From an uncultured Chitinophaga sp. (GTDB taxonomy: Bacteria > Bacteroidota > Bacteroidia > Cytophagales > Cyclobacteriaceae), in assembly GCA_902168205.1 (NCBI GenBank), contig CABHOK010000002.1:310001-374000 (forward strand): a stretch of DNA of 64,000 nt, read 5' to 3'. A program made the translations under genes and the position numbers. Below the pieces are notes generated by a model. It had not been told where the DNA came from. It saw nothing but the letters and a program-made list of their open reading frames with translations, and searched no databases. Position 1 is the stretch's first letter, and every line of letters starts with the position of its first letter. Of this stretch, positions 7,693 to 17,667 are shown piece by piece.

Positions 7693-9237
7693 ATGCGGTT
7701 CGTTATTACCTTCTGCTATATAGTATATACCGCTGTTGCCTGTGCGCAGGTAAAGCCTGCGAGTGTATTTGGTAATCACATGGTGTTGCAACGCGATATG
7801 CCCGTGCCGGTGTGGGGTACAGCAAAGGCAGAAGAAAAGATTACACTTGAATTGAATGGCCAGAAGTTAAAAACGAAAGCCGATGGTTCGGGTAGGTGGT
7901 CCGTTGTATTTACCCCGATGGCAACCGGAGGCCCCTATACATTAAAGGTGTCGGGTAAAAATACAATTACGTTTACAGATATATACATGGGTGAAGTATG
8001 GCTCTGCTCGGGACAGTCGAACATGGACATGACGGTAGCACGCGAAGATCGTTACTGGTGTGGCGTATACAATGAGCAGGAAGAAGTAACGAACGCAAAC
8101 TACCCGCTCATCAGAGTCTTTGATGTCGACTTCAATCCGGAAGATGAACCGCAGATGGAAGTGAATGGCAAGTGGGAAATTGTATCACCTCAATCGATCG
8201 GACATTTATCAGCTACTGCCTATTTTTTCGCGCGCGATATATTCAACAAGTATAAAATTCCGATCGGGTTGATCACTACAGCGTACGGTGCCAGCACGGC
8301 AGAGGCGTGGATTAGTCGCCCGGCATTGCAAAGTCATCCGCAGCTTTCATTTTTATTGGAGGACTACGCGAAGAAATGCGCGGCATACGATACGAGCTAT
8401 ACTGCTAAAAAGAAATATACCGAAGCGTATACTGCCTGGAAAATAGCGGCAGATAAAGCTGTAGAAGATGGAAAAGACAAACCACGCGAACCTAAAAATC
8501 CTGATCCCCATCGCGATCAGCATAACCCGGCTGTATTGTATAATGGTATGATTGCTCCGCTGGTTCCGTATGCTATACGCGGTGCGATCTGGTACCAGGG
8601 TGAATCGAACGGCCCAACGGCAAGGCTATACGGCACACTTATGGAGACACTCATCACTACGTGGCGCAAAGACTGGAAGCATGGCGATTTTCCTTTTCTC
8701 TATGTTCAGATTGCTAATCATCAGGAACAGGTAAAGGAGCCGGTTAAAGATGATCCAATGGTGTGGGTGCGTGATGCCCAGCTTCGGAATCTCTCTATCC
8801 CTAACACGGGTATGGCAGTTGCTATAGATAACGCCAATCCCGAGAATCCCAACGACATCCATCCGAAAAACAAACAAGCCATTGGTAAACGTCTTGCGCT
8901 TATCGCACGGGCAAAAGTATATGGCGAAAAAGAAATGGAATATTCCGGTCCGCTATATTCCAGAATGAAAGTAGAGGGTAACGCGATACGTATATATTTC
9001 GATCATGGTAAGTCACTAAAGATTCATGGTGATGAACTTCACGGGTTTGCCATTGCCGGCAGCGATAAACAATTTGTATGGGCAACAGCCCGTGTGGATG
9101 GTAACTCTGTGATAGTATATAGTCCGGAAGTAAACGAACCTGTTGCCGTACGGTATAACTGGAGCAAAAATCCTCCGGGTAATTTATATAACGAAGCGGA
9201 TTTACCGGCATCGCCATTTCGAACAGATTCAGAGTAA
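7693..9237 (+). CDS. Exported sialate O-acetylesterase-like carbohydrate esterase
   Basis: A 514-residue SGNH-type esterase of the SASA family (sialate O-acetylesterase), which in glycan loci removes acetyl groups from sugars so that glycosidases can act. The first 19 residues form a signal peptide ending near VACAQ, so it works in the periplasm. The nucleophile block VWLCSGQSNMDM is near residue 110, AIWYQGESNG marks the oxyanion region, and NDIHPKNKQAIGKRLAL carries the Asp/His of the catalytic triad. Acetylated rhamnogalacturonan would fit the neighbours, rhamnose mutarotase and GH106, better than sialic acid, but the substrate is inferred. It lies 6 bases after rhaM and 30 before the glycosidase. 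Confidence 0.9.
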   Translation: MRFVITFCYIVYTAVACAQVKPASVFGNHMVLQRDMPVPVWGTAKAEEKITLELNGQKLKTKADGSGRWSVVFTPMATGGPYTLKVSGKNTITFTDIYMGEVWLCSGQSNMDMTVAREDRYWCGVYNEQEEVTNANYPLIRVFDVDFNPEDEPQMEVNGKWEIVSPQSIGHLSATAYFFARDIFNKYKIPIGLITTAYGASTAEAWISRPALQSHPQLSFLLEDYAKKCAAYDTSYTAKKKYTEAYTAWKIAADKAVEDGKDKPREPKNPDPHRDQHNPAVLYNGMIAPLVPYAIRGAIWYQGESNGPTARLYGTLMETLITTWRKDWKHGDFPFLYVQIANHQEQVKEPVKDDPMVWVRDAQLRNLSIPNTGMAVAIDNANPENPNDIHPKNKQAIGKRLALIARAKVYGEKEMEYSGPLYSRMKVEGNAIRIYFDHGKSLKIHGDELHGFAIAGSDKQFVWATARVDGNSVIVYSPEVNEPVAVRYNWSKNPPGNLYNEADLPASPFRTDSE

Positions 9238-9267
9238 ACAGCAATTAAATCTTAAGTATACCTCTAT

Positions 9268-12207
9268 ATGGTTTGCGCACGTGTTATATTTCTTTTGTGG
9301 ATTGTGATAGGAGCTGCATCCTGCTCGAAAGAAGTAGCTGTAAAGCCCGGGTGGCCGGAAGCAACGCAAGAGAATAAACCGTGGAGTCGTTGGTGGTGGG
9401 AGGGAAACGCTCTCACGAAAGAAGGCATCACCGCGGAAATGGAAGCTTATAAAAAAGCAGGTATTGGCGGATTGGAGATTACACCTATATATGGTGTTCA
9501 TGGTTATGAAAAACATTTCATTGATTTTCTGTCACCGCAGTGGATGGAGTTATTTCTGCATACGTTGAAAGAGGCCGAGCGATTGGACATGGGCATTGAT
9601 ATGGCTACCGGCACAGGCTGGCCCTTTGGCGGACCTTGGGTTGGTGACGAGTATGCCTGTCGAAATATGTATCACCAGGTGTACGAAGTAAAAGGAGGAC
9701 AGAGTCTCCCGAAGAAAATTATATATATACAGCCCCCCTATCTGCGTGCTGTTGGAAACCAGGTATACGAGTTTAACGACAAGCCGACTCCTGAAAATAC
9801 GATTGGACAGAGATCGATAAAAGAACCTGCTCCGCGAATTGATCCGAAGAAGATCGATATAAAGGATCTTGTTCAACCAATCGCTGCGAATAAAAATCTG
9901 CAGGCTCTGGCATTAGACCAGGTTCAGTTCGAGCGATCCATTCCACTGCAAGTGTTAATGGCCTATAGCGATGAAGGTAAATCGATCGATCTCACCCGTC
10001 AGGTAGATGCTAATGGGAAACTCAACTGGACAGCCCCGGCCGGTAACTGGAAACTATATGCTGTATTTGCGGGCTGGCATGGTAAAATGGTAGAGCGTGC
10101 CGGACCCGGTGGTGAAGGAAATGTGATTGATCATTTTTCCGATGCAGCACTCAAACATTACCTGCATCGTTTTGATAGTGCTTTTAAAGGCCATGATATA
10201 AAATCACTGCGATCATTTTTTAATGATTCGTATGAGGTAGACGATGCGCGCGGCAGTGCAGACTATACCTATACATTGTTTGAAGAATTTACCAAACGAA
10301 GAGGCTACGACCTGCGCGAGCATTTACCTGAACTCTTCAATAAAGATCACGAAGATCACAAGCGTATACTCTGCGATTATCGTGAAACCGTTTCGGAGCT
10401 GGTGTTGAATAACTTTACACTGCCATGGAAAGCGTGGGCACATCAACATGGTGCGTTGATCCGTAACCAGGCGCACGGTTCGCCCTCCAATATACTTGAC
10501 CTATATGCTGCAGTAGATATTCCGGAGATCGAAGGTATAGAACCGTTGCGTATTAAGATGGCTTCTTCAGCCGGAAATGTTACCGGTAAAAAACTGGTCT
10601 CATCCGAATCAGCAACGTGGCTCAACGAACACTTTGAATCAAACCTCAGCGATATAAAAATAGCAGTTGATCGCTTTTTACTGAATGGTGTCAATCATAT
10701 TGTTTACCACGGCACGTGCTACTCGCCACCAAATGAGCCATGGCCGGGATGGCTTTTCTACGCTGCGGTACACATGAACCCGCGCAATAGCTTGTGGCAT
10801 GATACTCCTGCATTGAATAACTATATAACGCGCTGTCAGTCGCTTTTGCAGAGCACGCGTGCCGATCACGATGTACTCTTATACTTTCCTATATACGATC
10901 GGTTTTCAACTCCGGGTAAAGAGATGATCGAGCATTTTGATGGCGTAGGTAAACAATTTGAAAACACAGCCTTCCGTGACGGTGCCGAGTATATGCAAGA
11001 GAACGGTTATGCTTTTGATTTCATATCTGATAAGCAGATTGAGAACAGCACGGTGGAGAATGGGGTGATCAAAACAGAAGGTAAAGCAACGTATAAAACT
11101 ATTGTGATGCCGCATTCTGAATATATACCGCTGTGGACCTTCGCCAAGATCATTTCATTGGCAGAGGAAGGTGCGACCATCGTGGCGTATAAAGGTTTGC
11201 CAACGGCCATTGCCGGGTATGCCGATCGAACCGAAAAAGAAAACCAGTTTCACGGATTGATCGACAGGTTGAAAGTAGCAAAAAGTGAAAGTGGCGTGAG
11301 GGAAATGCAGGTTGGTAAAGGACGCATTGTTGTGGGCGATGATCTGGAGCAACTCCTTTCTTTTGTTAAAGTACAGAATGAACCGATGGGTGAAAATGGT
11401 TTGCAATACCAACGCAAAAAAGATGTGGATGGGAATATAGTATATTTCATTTCCAACAATTCTGAAAAGACTATCAATGCCTGGATACCGCTTCAAGCTA
11501 AAGCGGGAAGTATAACATTGCTCGATCCAATGAGTGGTGAGGTAGGGAAGGCGCGCGTTAAAAGCGAGGCACAAACAACGCAGGTATACCTGCAATTAAC
11601 CGCGCACCAGACTATATTTGTTAAGCTATATCCTAACTCAATAGACATGCCGGATTTCAGGTACTGGCAATCATCCAAAGATTCTGTCTCATTGAGTGGA
11701 ACCTGGAAAGTAACGTTCACCCAGGGTGGTCCTTCGCTTCCTGCCGTTGTACAAACTGATACGTTGAAATCTTGGACACAATTCAACGGAGATATATACC
11801 CGATTTTTTCCGGAACAGCAACGTATACCCTCGAATTTAATAAGCCTGCTCAACAGCCACAGCAATGGTTGCTCAAACTCGGTAAAGTAAAAGAAACGGC
11901 TGCGGTATATCTTAACGGTAACTATATAGCTACACTCATCGGGCCGGCATACCAGGTTGCCATTGATCCAGCCATGCTGCAAAATAAAAATATACTCGAA
12001 GTGCGTGTGTCCAATCTCATGGCAAACCGCATTGCAGATCTGGACAAGCGAAAAGTCTTCTGGAAGAAATTTTACAATGTAAATTTTCCATCGCGCAAGG
12101 CCGAGAACCGTGTTAACGGAATCTTTGATGCTTCACACTGGAAGCCACACGAATCGGGGCTGATGGGCCCGGTAACACTTCAGGCTTTAGTCGCACAGCT
12201 GCCTTAA
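9268..12207 (+). CDS. GH106-type alpha-L-rhamnosidase, lipoprotein
   Basis: A 979-residue exported glycoside hydrolase that should release terminal L-rhamnose from plant polysaccharides or glycosides. The signal ends in GAASCSKE, giving a lipid-anchored Cys near residue 19. The family N-terminal signature PWSRWWWEGNALTKEGI, followed by GIGGLEITPIYGVHGY, is typical of GH106 and of related Bacteroidota hydrolases. A long catalytic region follows (MATGTGWPFGGPW, SFFNDSYEVDDARG, SSESATWLNEHF, HIVYHGTCYSPPNEPWPGW), and the last 150 residues look like a galactose-binding beta-sandwich (AAVYLNGNYIATLIGP). The rhamnose mutarotase upstream supports the substrate. A related family without rhamnosidase activity cannot be excluded from sequence alone. 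Confidence 0.85.
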   Translation: MVCARVIFLLWIVIGAASCSKEVAVKPGWPEATQENKPWSRWWWEGNALTKEGITAEMEAYKKAGIGGLEITPIYGVHGYEKHFIDFLSPQWMELFLHTLKEAERLDMGIDMATGTGWPFGGPWVGDEYACRNMYHQVYEVKGGQSLPKKIIYIQPPYLRAVGNQVYEFNDKPTPENTIGQRSIKEPAPRIDPKKIDIKDLVQPIAANKNLQALALDQVQFERSIPLQVLMAYSDEGKSIDLTRQVDANGKLNWTAPAGNWKLYAVFAGWHGKMVERAGPGGEGNVIDHFSDAALKHYLHRFDSAFKGHDIKSLRSFFNDSYEVDDARGSADYTYTLFEEFTKRRGYDLREHLPELFNKDHEDHKRILCDYRETVSELVLNNFTLPWKAWAHQHGALIRNQAHGSPSNILDLYAAVDIPEIEGIEPLRIKMASSAGNVTGKKLVSSESATWLNEHFESNLSDIKIAVDRFLLNGVNHIVYHGTCYSPPNEPWPGWLFYAAVHMNPRNSLWHDTPALNNYITRCQSLLQSTRADHDVLLYFPIYDRFSTPGKEMIEHFDGVGKQFENTAFRDGAEYMQENGYAFDFISDKQIENSTVENGVIKTEGKATYKTIVMPHSEYIPLWTFAKIISLAEEGATIVAYKGLPTAIAGYADRTEKENQFHGLIDRLKVAKSESGVREMQVGKGRIVVGDDLEQLLSFVKVQNEPMGENGLQYQRKKDVDGNIVYFISNNSEKTINAWIPLQAKAGSITLLDPMSGEVGKARVKSEAQTTQVYLQLTAHQTIFVKLYPNSIDMPDFRYWQSSKDSVSLSGTWKVTFTQGGPSLPAVVQTDTLKSWTQFNGDIYPIFSGTATYTLEFNKPAQQPQQWLLKLGKVKETAAVYLNGNYIATLIGPAYQVAIDPAMLQNKNILEVRVSNLMANRIADLDKRKVFWKKFYNVNFPSRKAENRVNGIFDASHWKPHESGLMGPVTLQALVAQLP

Positions 12208-12242
12208 AACCTTATTTTTCCGGTAATTCAAACGTTTTAGAT

Positions 12243-12262
12243 ACGGTATAGTGCAGGATAGT
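12243..12262 (+). promoter_or_regulatory. Shared upstream box before the first susC
   Basis: ACGGTATAGTGCAGGATAGT matches, with one difference, the sequence at 25258-25277 on the other strand before the second susC. In both places a TTCAAACG lies further upstream, although 11 extra bases separate it here. The box ends 34 bases before the palindrome core. It could be a promoter element or the site of a second regulator. Confidence 0.6.
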
Positions 12263-12296
12263 TCCCGGCATAACAGGAGGTAAATTCATATTACGC

Positions 12297-12308
12297 GCAA
12301 TCGATTGC
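12297..12308. promoter_or_regulatory. LacI-type operator before the first susC
   Basis: GCAATCGATTGC is a perfect 12-bp palindrome with the central CG and flanking A/T pattern of LacI-family operators. It ends 19 bases before the susC start codon, a position suited to repression. The same core lies within a longer 18-bp palindrome before the second susC. No lacI-type gene is in the window. Confidence 0.75.
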
Positions 12309-12327
12309 ATCACCAAATCAACCTCCT

Positions 12328-15300
12328 ATGAAAAAATGTTTATCTATTCCGATCAGATCATTTCTCGATCTGTTTGTCGCATGCTTCCTTATTTTCTGCG
12401 TGAGTATCTCTACTGCTCAGGCGTTCCAGACACGCGTGATCAAAGGGCAGATACTTTCATCAGATGACAACACTCCGCTGCCGGGTGTGAACGTACTTGT
12501 AAAAGGTACAGCCAATGGTACTGTTACCGATGGCGATGGTAATTATTCCATCGAAGTTCCCAATGCCGATGCTATACTTGTCTTCAGCTCCATCGGCTAT
12601 GCCACTACTGAAATAACAGTAGGTGGACAATCATCCATAAACCTCTCACTCAACCCCGATGTTACTTCGTTAACAGAAGTAGTTGTTGTAGGATATGGTA
12701 GTGTCAAGAAGAGCGATGTAACCGGGGCGCTCTCGTCTGTATCGGCAGAACAGTTACGCGCTATACCCGTGCAAAGTATATCGCAGGCTATGCAGGGACG
12801 CGCGGCTGGTGTAGATATAGCACAGAACAGCTTTCGTCCGGGCGACAACCCGGTTATACGCATACGCGGTAACCGCTCGCTCATCGGTGGTAACGATCCG
12901 CTTATCGTGCTCGATGGTATACCGTTGCCCGAAGGATCAAGCATCAACGACTTTAGTCCGAGTGATGTAGAGTCAATCGAGATATTAAAGGATGCATCAT
13001 CAACCGCTATATATGGTTCGCGCGGAGCCAACGGTGTTGTGCTGGTAACTTCGAAGAAAGGTAAAGCAGGTAAAGCTAAAATTACTTACGATGGTTATTA
13101 TGGTGTATCTACTCCGTTGTCTGAGATCGATATGAAAACCGGTGGCCAGCATGCCGAGATGCGCAGAGAAGCTTTGCGTAACAATGCGGGCTTTGTATAT
13201 ACTGTACCATGGGCTGACGTTAACCAGGACTTCGCTGCGTTCAGTCCATCGGATGTAGAGATGTGGAACTCCGTTGCTGACGGTTACGAATGGCAGGATC
13301 GTCAGGCAAGAATACCGGTTATGCGTCCGGTGACAGCAGAGGAACGCGAAGACTTTGAAAGCTACTACGCACAGTATGCATATCGATATCCGGAAGGTAC
13401 AGCTTCGCGAACAGCAGAGATACAAGCGAAGCTTGATAACCTGCGTGCGTTACTCGATGATCCTAACCTGCAGATACCGGTATATAATCCGGAGAAGGTT
13501 CGGTCAACGAATTGGGGTGACCTCGCATTGCGTACTGGTCGGAAACAAAGTCACCAGTTCAGTGTAGCCGGTGGAACTGAAAATATAGGGTTATTCTTTG
13601 GAGCCGGATACTACAATGAAGAAGGGATACAGAAAGGACAGGACTTCGAACGCTTCAATGCAAAAGTAGGACTCGACTACCAGGTAAATGATATACTCAA
13701 AGTAGGCGGTACCATTACCGGAACACTCTCGACACAGAACTACGGATCACCCCTATATTTCAGAGCGATTGGACAGTTGCCGCTGGCTATTCCATACGAT
13801 GCGACCGGCAAGATCATTTTTCAACCCGGTGGCGATCCGCTGATATTTAGTCCGCTTAACGAGATCGATGACTTTATTGATGATCGGAGAACATCACGTG
13901 TATTCGGAAGTTACTATGCCGATCTCAAACTTTTCAAAGGACTTCGTTTCCATGTAAATCTAGGTACCGATTTGAAAGAATATAGAAGAGGTCGTTACCA
14001 GGGATCGTTTACGTCCGACAGGAGAGGTGGTACATCATGGGCTGAATATAACCAGGAGAACCGTTTCACCTGGGTAATGGAAAATCTGCTCTTCTATGAT
14101 AAGCAGATCGGTGACAAACATACTATAGGTGTAACAGCTATGTATAGTATGCAGAAAGATCGCTTCGAGTCATCGCTCACAAACGTTGCTAACTTACCGT
14201 ACGAGTCGCAGCTATACTATAATTTAGGATCGACCAACGCTTCCGGTCCGGATGCTTTTGCCAGCGATTTTTCCGAGAAAGTTATTCTGTCCTATATGGC
14301 GCGTGTAAATTACTCGTTGCTCGATCGCTACCTGTTGACATTGACGGGTCGTTATGATGGATTGTCTCCTTTGGCAAAAGGAAACAAATGGGGATTCTTC
14401 CCTTCGGCATCTATCGCCTGGAAGATACACCAGGAACCTTTCATGAGCAGTGTAACATTCGTGGATGAATTGAAACTGCGCATCGGTTACGGTGAAGTGG
14501 GTAACGCAGGTGTACCTCCATATCTTGCCAAAGGTAGATTAAATAAAGTTCCGTATGTGTGGGGTGAGACACCGGCATGGGGATATGCTCCGCTATATAT
14601 ACAGAATCCGAACCTGCGCTGGGAAGGAACGCGCTCGCTCAATGCCGGTATAGATTTCGGACTGATTGCAGGGAGAGTTACCGGTACATTCGAAGTATAT
14701 CAGCAAACTACAGATGATCTGATGATGTGGCGACAACTGCCAACGGCCTCTGGTTTCTCTTCTATTCTTGAAAACATAGGGAAAGTAAGAAACCGCGGTA
14801 TTGAAGTAGCCTTGAACACCGTAAATATAGATGCCGGTAATGGTTTCAAATGGGAAACAAGTATCATCTTCTCCAAGAATAAAGAAGAGCTGCTCGAGCT
14901 ATATGGCGGAACCAACGATGATCTTGGAAACCGTTGGTTCATCGGACACCCTATAACAACCTATTATGATTGGCAACCGATCGGTGTATGGCAAACGAGC
15001 GAAGCCGATGCCGCTGCGGTGTATAAAAGAATTCCTGGACAAGGAAAGATCAAAGATCAGAGTACCGACAATGATGGTGATGGTATAAAAGATGGTCCCG
15101 ATGGCGTGATCAATGCCAACGACCAGGTTATACGCGGGAACAACGTACCCGATTGGACCGGTAGCATCATGAACAAATTGTCCTATAAGAATTTTGAATT
15201 TTCTTTCATGCTCTATACCCGCCAGGGATCAACCATTGCGAGCGGTTATTACAGACCAGCGCTTGCCGGACGTTATCCTGAGCCTGCCCTGGTTGATTAT

Positions 15301-15663
15301 TGGACACCTACCAATCCAACCAATATGTACCCGCGCCCTACAACAGACCAGGAGCGTATTGATTACCCCCAGGCGTATCTATACCAGGATGGTTCATTTG
15401 TAAAGATGCGTAACATCACACTGGGCTATACATTTCCGCGTAACATGATATCGAAATTCAGAATGGAGAGTCTGCGGTTGTATGTAACAGCTTATAACCC
15501 GTTCCTGTGGAGTGACTTTAAAGGAGGCGATCCTGAATTCTATGCAAACTCTACACGTGTTGATCGTGGTCTCAATGTACCGATCACGAACGTAGACGAT
15601 CAACTCATCGGTAACAACCTGAGTGAACGAAGTGTAGTATTCGGATTGACCGTTGGATTCTAA
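12328..15663 (+). CDS. SusC-type TonB-dependent outer-membrane transporter, first pair
   Basis: A 1111-residue outer-membrane importer that works with the SusD protein encoded next to take up oligosaccharides using TonB energy. A signal peptide covers roughly residues 1-32 (through STAQA). A carboxypeptidase-regulatory-like domain follows at about 38-110 (IKGQILSSDDNTPLPGVNVLVKG), then the TonB plug at about 125-240 with EVVVVGYGSVKKSDVTGAL, AMQGRAAGVD and DASSTAIYGSRGANGVVLVTSKKG, and then the barrel ending in VVFGLTVGF. Location after a rhamnosidase and esterase, and a shared operator with the second pair, suggest a rhamnose-containing glycan as cargo. The susD gene starts 29 bases after its stop. 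Confidence 0.95.
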   Translation: MKKCLSIPIRSFLDLFVACFLIFCVSISTAQAFQTRVIKGQILSSDDNTPLPGVNVLVKGTANGTVTDGDGNYSIEVPNADAILVFSSIGYATTEITVGGQSSINLSLNPDVTSLTEVVVVGYGSVKKSDVTGALSSVSAEQLRAIPVQSISQAMQGRAAGVDIAQNSFRPGDNPVIRIRGNRSLIGGNDPLIVLDGIPLPEGSSINDFSPSDVESIEILKDASSTAIYGSRGANGVVLVTSKKGKAGKAKITYDGYYGVSTPLSEIDMKTGGQHAEMRREALRNNAGFVYTVPWADVNQDFAAFSPSDVEMWNSVADGYEWQDRQARIPVMRPVTAEEREDFESYYAQYAYRYPEGTASRTAEIQAKLDNLRALLDDPNLQIPVYNPEKVRSTNWGDLALRTGRKQSHQFSVAGGTENIGLFFGAGYYNEEGIQKGQDFERFNAKVGLDYQVNDILKVGGTITGTLSTQNYGSPLYFRAIGQLPLAIPYDATGKIIFQPGGDPLIFSPLNEIDDFIDDRRTSRVFGSYYADLKLFKGLRFHVNLGTDLKEYRRGRYQGSFTSDRRGGTSWAEYNQENRFTWVMENLLFYDKQIGDKHTIGVTAMYSMQKDRFESSLTNVANLPYESQLYYNLGSTNASGPDAFASDFSEKVILSYMARVNYSLLDRYLLTLTGRYDGLSPLAKGNKWGFFPSASIAWKIHQEPFMSSVTFVDELKLRIGYGEVGNAGVPPYLAKGRLNKVPYVWGETPAWGYAPLYIQNPNLRWEGTRSLNAGIDFGLIAGRVTGTFEVYQQTTDDLMMWRQLPTASGFSSILENIGKVRNRGIEVALNTVNIDAGNGFKWETSIIFSKNKEELLELYGGTNDDLGNRWFIGHPITTYYDWQPIGVWQTSEADAAAVYKRIPGQGKIKDQSTDNDGDGIKDGPDGVINANDQVIRGNNVPDWTGSIMNKLSYKNFEFSFMLYTRQGSTIASGYYRPALAGRYPEPALVDYWTPTNPTNMYPRPTTDQERIDYPQAYLYQDGSFVKMRNITLGYTFPRNMISKFRMESLRLYVTAYNPFLWSDFKGGDPEFYANSTRVDRGLNVPITNVDDQLIGNNLSERSVVFGLTVGF

Positions 15664-15692
15664 GAACAGTGTCACGATTAAAAAATACAGGT

Positions 15693-17534
15693 ATGAAAAA
15701 AATAGCAATACTTTTCTTTACAACTGTGGCACTCTTCTCATGCCATGACATGCTGGATGAAGAAGCCGTATCACAACCTACATACGATCTTTATAATTCG
15801 GAGGCCGGTGTTGAGCAACTGGTAAATGCGGCCTATAACACATTGCGTTTTCAGTTCAACGGTGAACAGAGCTTTACCATGTGGAACTATGGCGTGGATG
15901 AATATATACAGGCAGCCGATGGTCAGAATAAATTTGTAGACGCCTATACCAACCAGCTGAACTCTACTTTTACCATGTTCCACGATGTATGGACAGCCTA
16001 CTACCAGGGTATAAATACATGTAACATGGCAATGAAACTTATTCCCGATGTAGTGGGTGAAGGTGGTGGACTTTCTACCGAACAGGGTAAAGCGAGACGA
16101 ATTGCAGAGATGCGTTTTCTGCGTGGATATTATTACTTTGTGCTGGTACAGCAATTTGGAAGTATACCAGTATCGTTAACAGCAACCGAAGGTATAAATC
16201 TTGAATTTCCAAAGTCGCCCGTAGCCGATGTATATGACGTTATCATTGCTGACCTGCGTGCTGCTGAAGCCGTGCTGCCGCAAACACAAGGCGATCGGGG
16301 CCGCATCACGCAAGGTGCAGCGCGTCACTTTCTGGCAAAGGTATATCTCACCCGTGGCAGTGCTGTAACCGATGAGCGCGGACAAAAAGAAACCGATATC
16401 GACAGCGCTGCTTACTATGCTGATCTTGTAATCAACCAGGGTACATACGCACTCGTAAATAACTTTGCAGACCTGTGGAACGTAGCGAATGAAGCTAACA
16501 GTGAAGTAATTCTTTCGGCACAATTCAATAACAACCCGTTGTTGCTTGCTAACTCCGGTAATCGTGTTCATCTATACTATCAAATGGTATACGATGGCAA
16601 GCCAGGCATGGAGCGCGATATTACCTATGGACGTCCTTTCCGAAGATTGAAGCCTACACCGTATACAATTGAAGTATTCGATCGCAAGAATGATTCACGC
16701 TTCTATAAAAGTTTCAGAACGGTATACCTTAGCAACGATCGTACAGCACCGATCACCATTCCGAAATGGGAGCAGGCTGATGCCGATGCCGGGTATGTAT
16801 CACAAGCCCTGGTTGGTAAAAATAAATTTAATGTAGGCGATACCGCTGTCATTGTTACCGTTGATAAAAACGTAAGCGATGCTGCTATCAAGTCTAAGTA
16901 TTATTTGTGGATACCGCAAAACAAATGGAACAATGCAGACTTCCTTACACTGATAAAATGGATGGACCCGACTCGCCTGGATATAGGCACTGAGTTTGCC
17001 GGCAGAGATGGTTTGATCGCGCGACTCGGAGAAACATACCTGATCGCAGCCGAAGCATACGGCCGCATGGGAGATTATACGACAGCCGCTAACTATATAA
17101 ATGTACTCCGCGATCGTGCCGCCTATAAAGCAGGTGAAGTAAAACCGTTCCACTTCTACAAGACAGAGGGCGGTGCCTATGGTGATATCAACAGTACAGC
17201 GGCAGCACTACACATCGATGCAACCTATTGGGATAACAACGTTGCACTCGAGAAATACCCGGCATCAGCGAGCAGTACAGAAAGCAGATTTATACATTTT
17301 ATACTTAACGAAAGAACACGCGAGTTACTCGGAGAGCTGCACCGTTGGAATGATCTTGTTCGTACTGAAACATTTTATGAACGTGTAAAACAATTCCATT
17401 CAATCGCAGCACCCAATGTGCAGCCGTTCCATAAACTGCGTCCTATACCACAGGCGCATCTGGAACGTGTATTTATAAATGGAAGACCACTCACAGGCGA
17501 AGAAAGACAACAACAACAAAACCCCGGATATTAA
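15693..17534 (+). CDS. SusD/RagB-type glycan-binding lipoprotein, first pair
   Basis: A 613-residue surface lipoprotein that caps the SusC barrel and binds the incoming glycan. The ATG at 15693 gives a clean lipoprotein signal, MKKIAILFFTTVALFSCHDML, with the lipidated Cys at residue 17; an upstream in-frame GTG would spoil it. The family is evident from RFLRGYYYFVLVQQFGSIPV, the helical repeats, [23 protein letters not shown] and the C-terminal block HFILNERTRELLGELHRWNDLVRT. It is clearly paralogous to the second SusD in the window; the tails HKLRPIPQAHL and [11 protein letters not shown] are nearly the same. It is followed by a terminator. Confidence 0.95.
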   Translation: MKKIAILFFTTVALFSCHDMLDEEAVSQPTYDLYNSEAGVEQLVNAAYNTLRFQFNGEQSFTMWNYGVDEYIQAADGQNKFVDAYTNQLNSTFTMFHDVWTAYYQGINTCNMAMKLIPDVVGEGGGLSTEQGKARRIAEMRFLRGYYYFVLVQQFGSIPVSLTATEGINLEFPKSPVADVYDVIIADLRAAEAVLPQTQGDRGRITQGAARHFLAKVYLTRGSAVTDERGQKETDIDSAAYYADLVINQGTYALVNNFADLWNVANEANSEVILSAQFNNNPLLLANSGNRVHLYYQMVYDGKPGMERDITYGRPFRRLKPTPYTIEVFDRKNDSRFYKSFRTVYLSNDRTAPITIPKWEQADADAGYVSQALVGKNKFNVGDTAVIVTVDKNVSDAAIKSKYYLWIPQNKWNNADFLTLIKWMDPTRLDIGTEFAGRDGLIARLGETYLIAAEAYGRMGDYTTAANYINVLRDRAAYKAGEVKPFHFYKTEGGAYGDINSTAAALHIDATYWDNNVALEKYPASASSTESRFIHFILNERTRELLGELHRWNDLVRTETFYERVKQFHSIAAPNVQPFHKLRPIPQAHLERVFINGRPLTGEERQQQQNPGY

Positions 17535-17562
17535 CCCCTCTCATTGGTTTGGTGCTTGAAGA

Positions 17563-17597
17563 GGTTACCCGCAAGGGTAGCCTTTTCTTTTTTATTT
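17563..17597 (+). terminator. Rho-independent terminator after the first susCD pair
   Basis: GGTTACCC and GGGTAGCC pair over 8 bp (one G-T) around a GCAA tetraloop at 17563-17582, followed by a long T-rich run. It ends the transcript 29 bases after the susD stop. Confidence 0.85.
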
Positions 17598-17667
17598 TAC
17601 TCAACAACTTTAAAGCGCAGTGAGCGGTGCTATATCCTTTTTCCTATATTGTTGCCAATCTTTATAT

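Noticed and set aside
7372-12207. Assigning the SASA esterase as acting on sialic acid
   Set aside because: No sialidase or sialic acid catabolic gene is nearby; the neighbours point to rhamnose-rich pectin, so only the general esterase call is kept.
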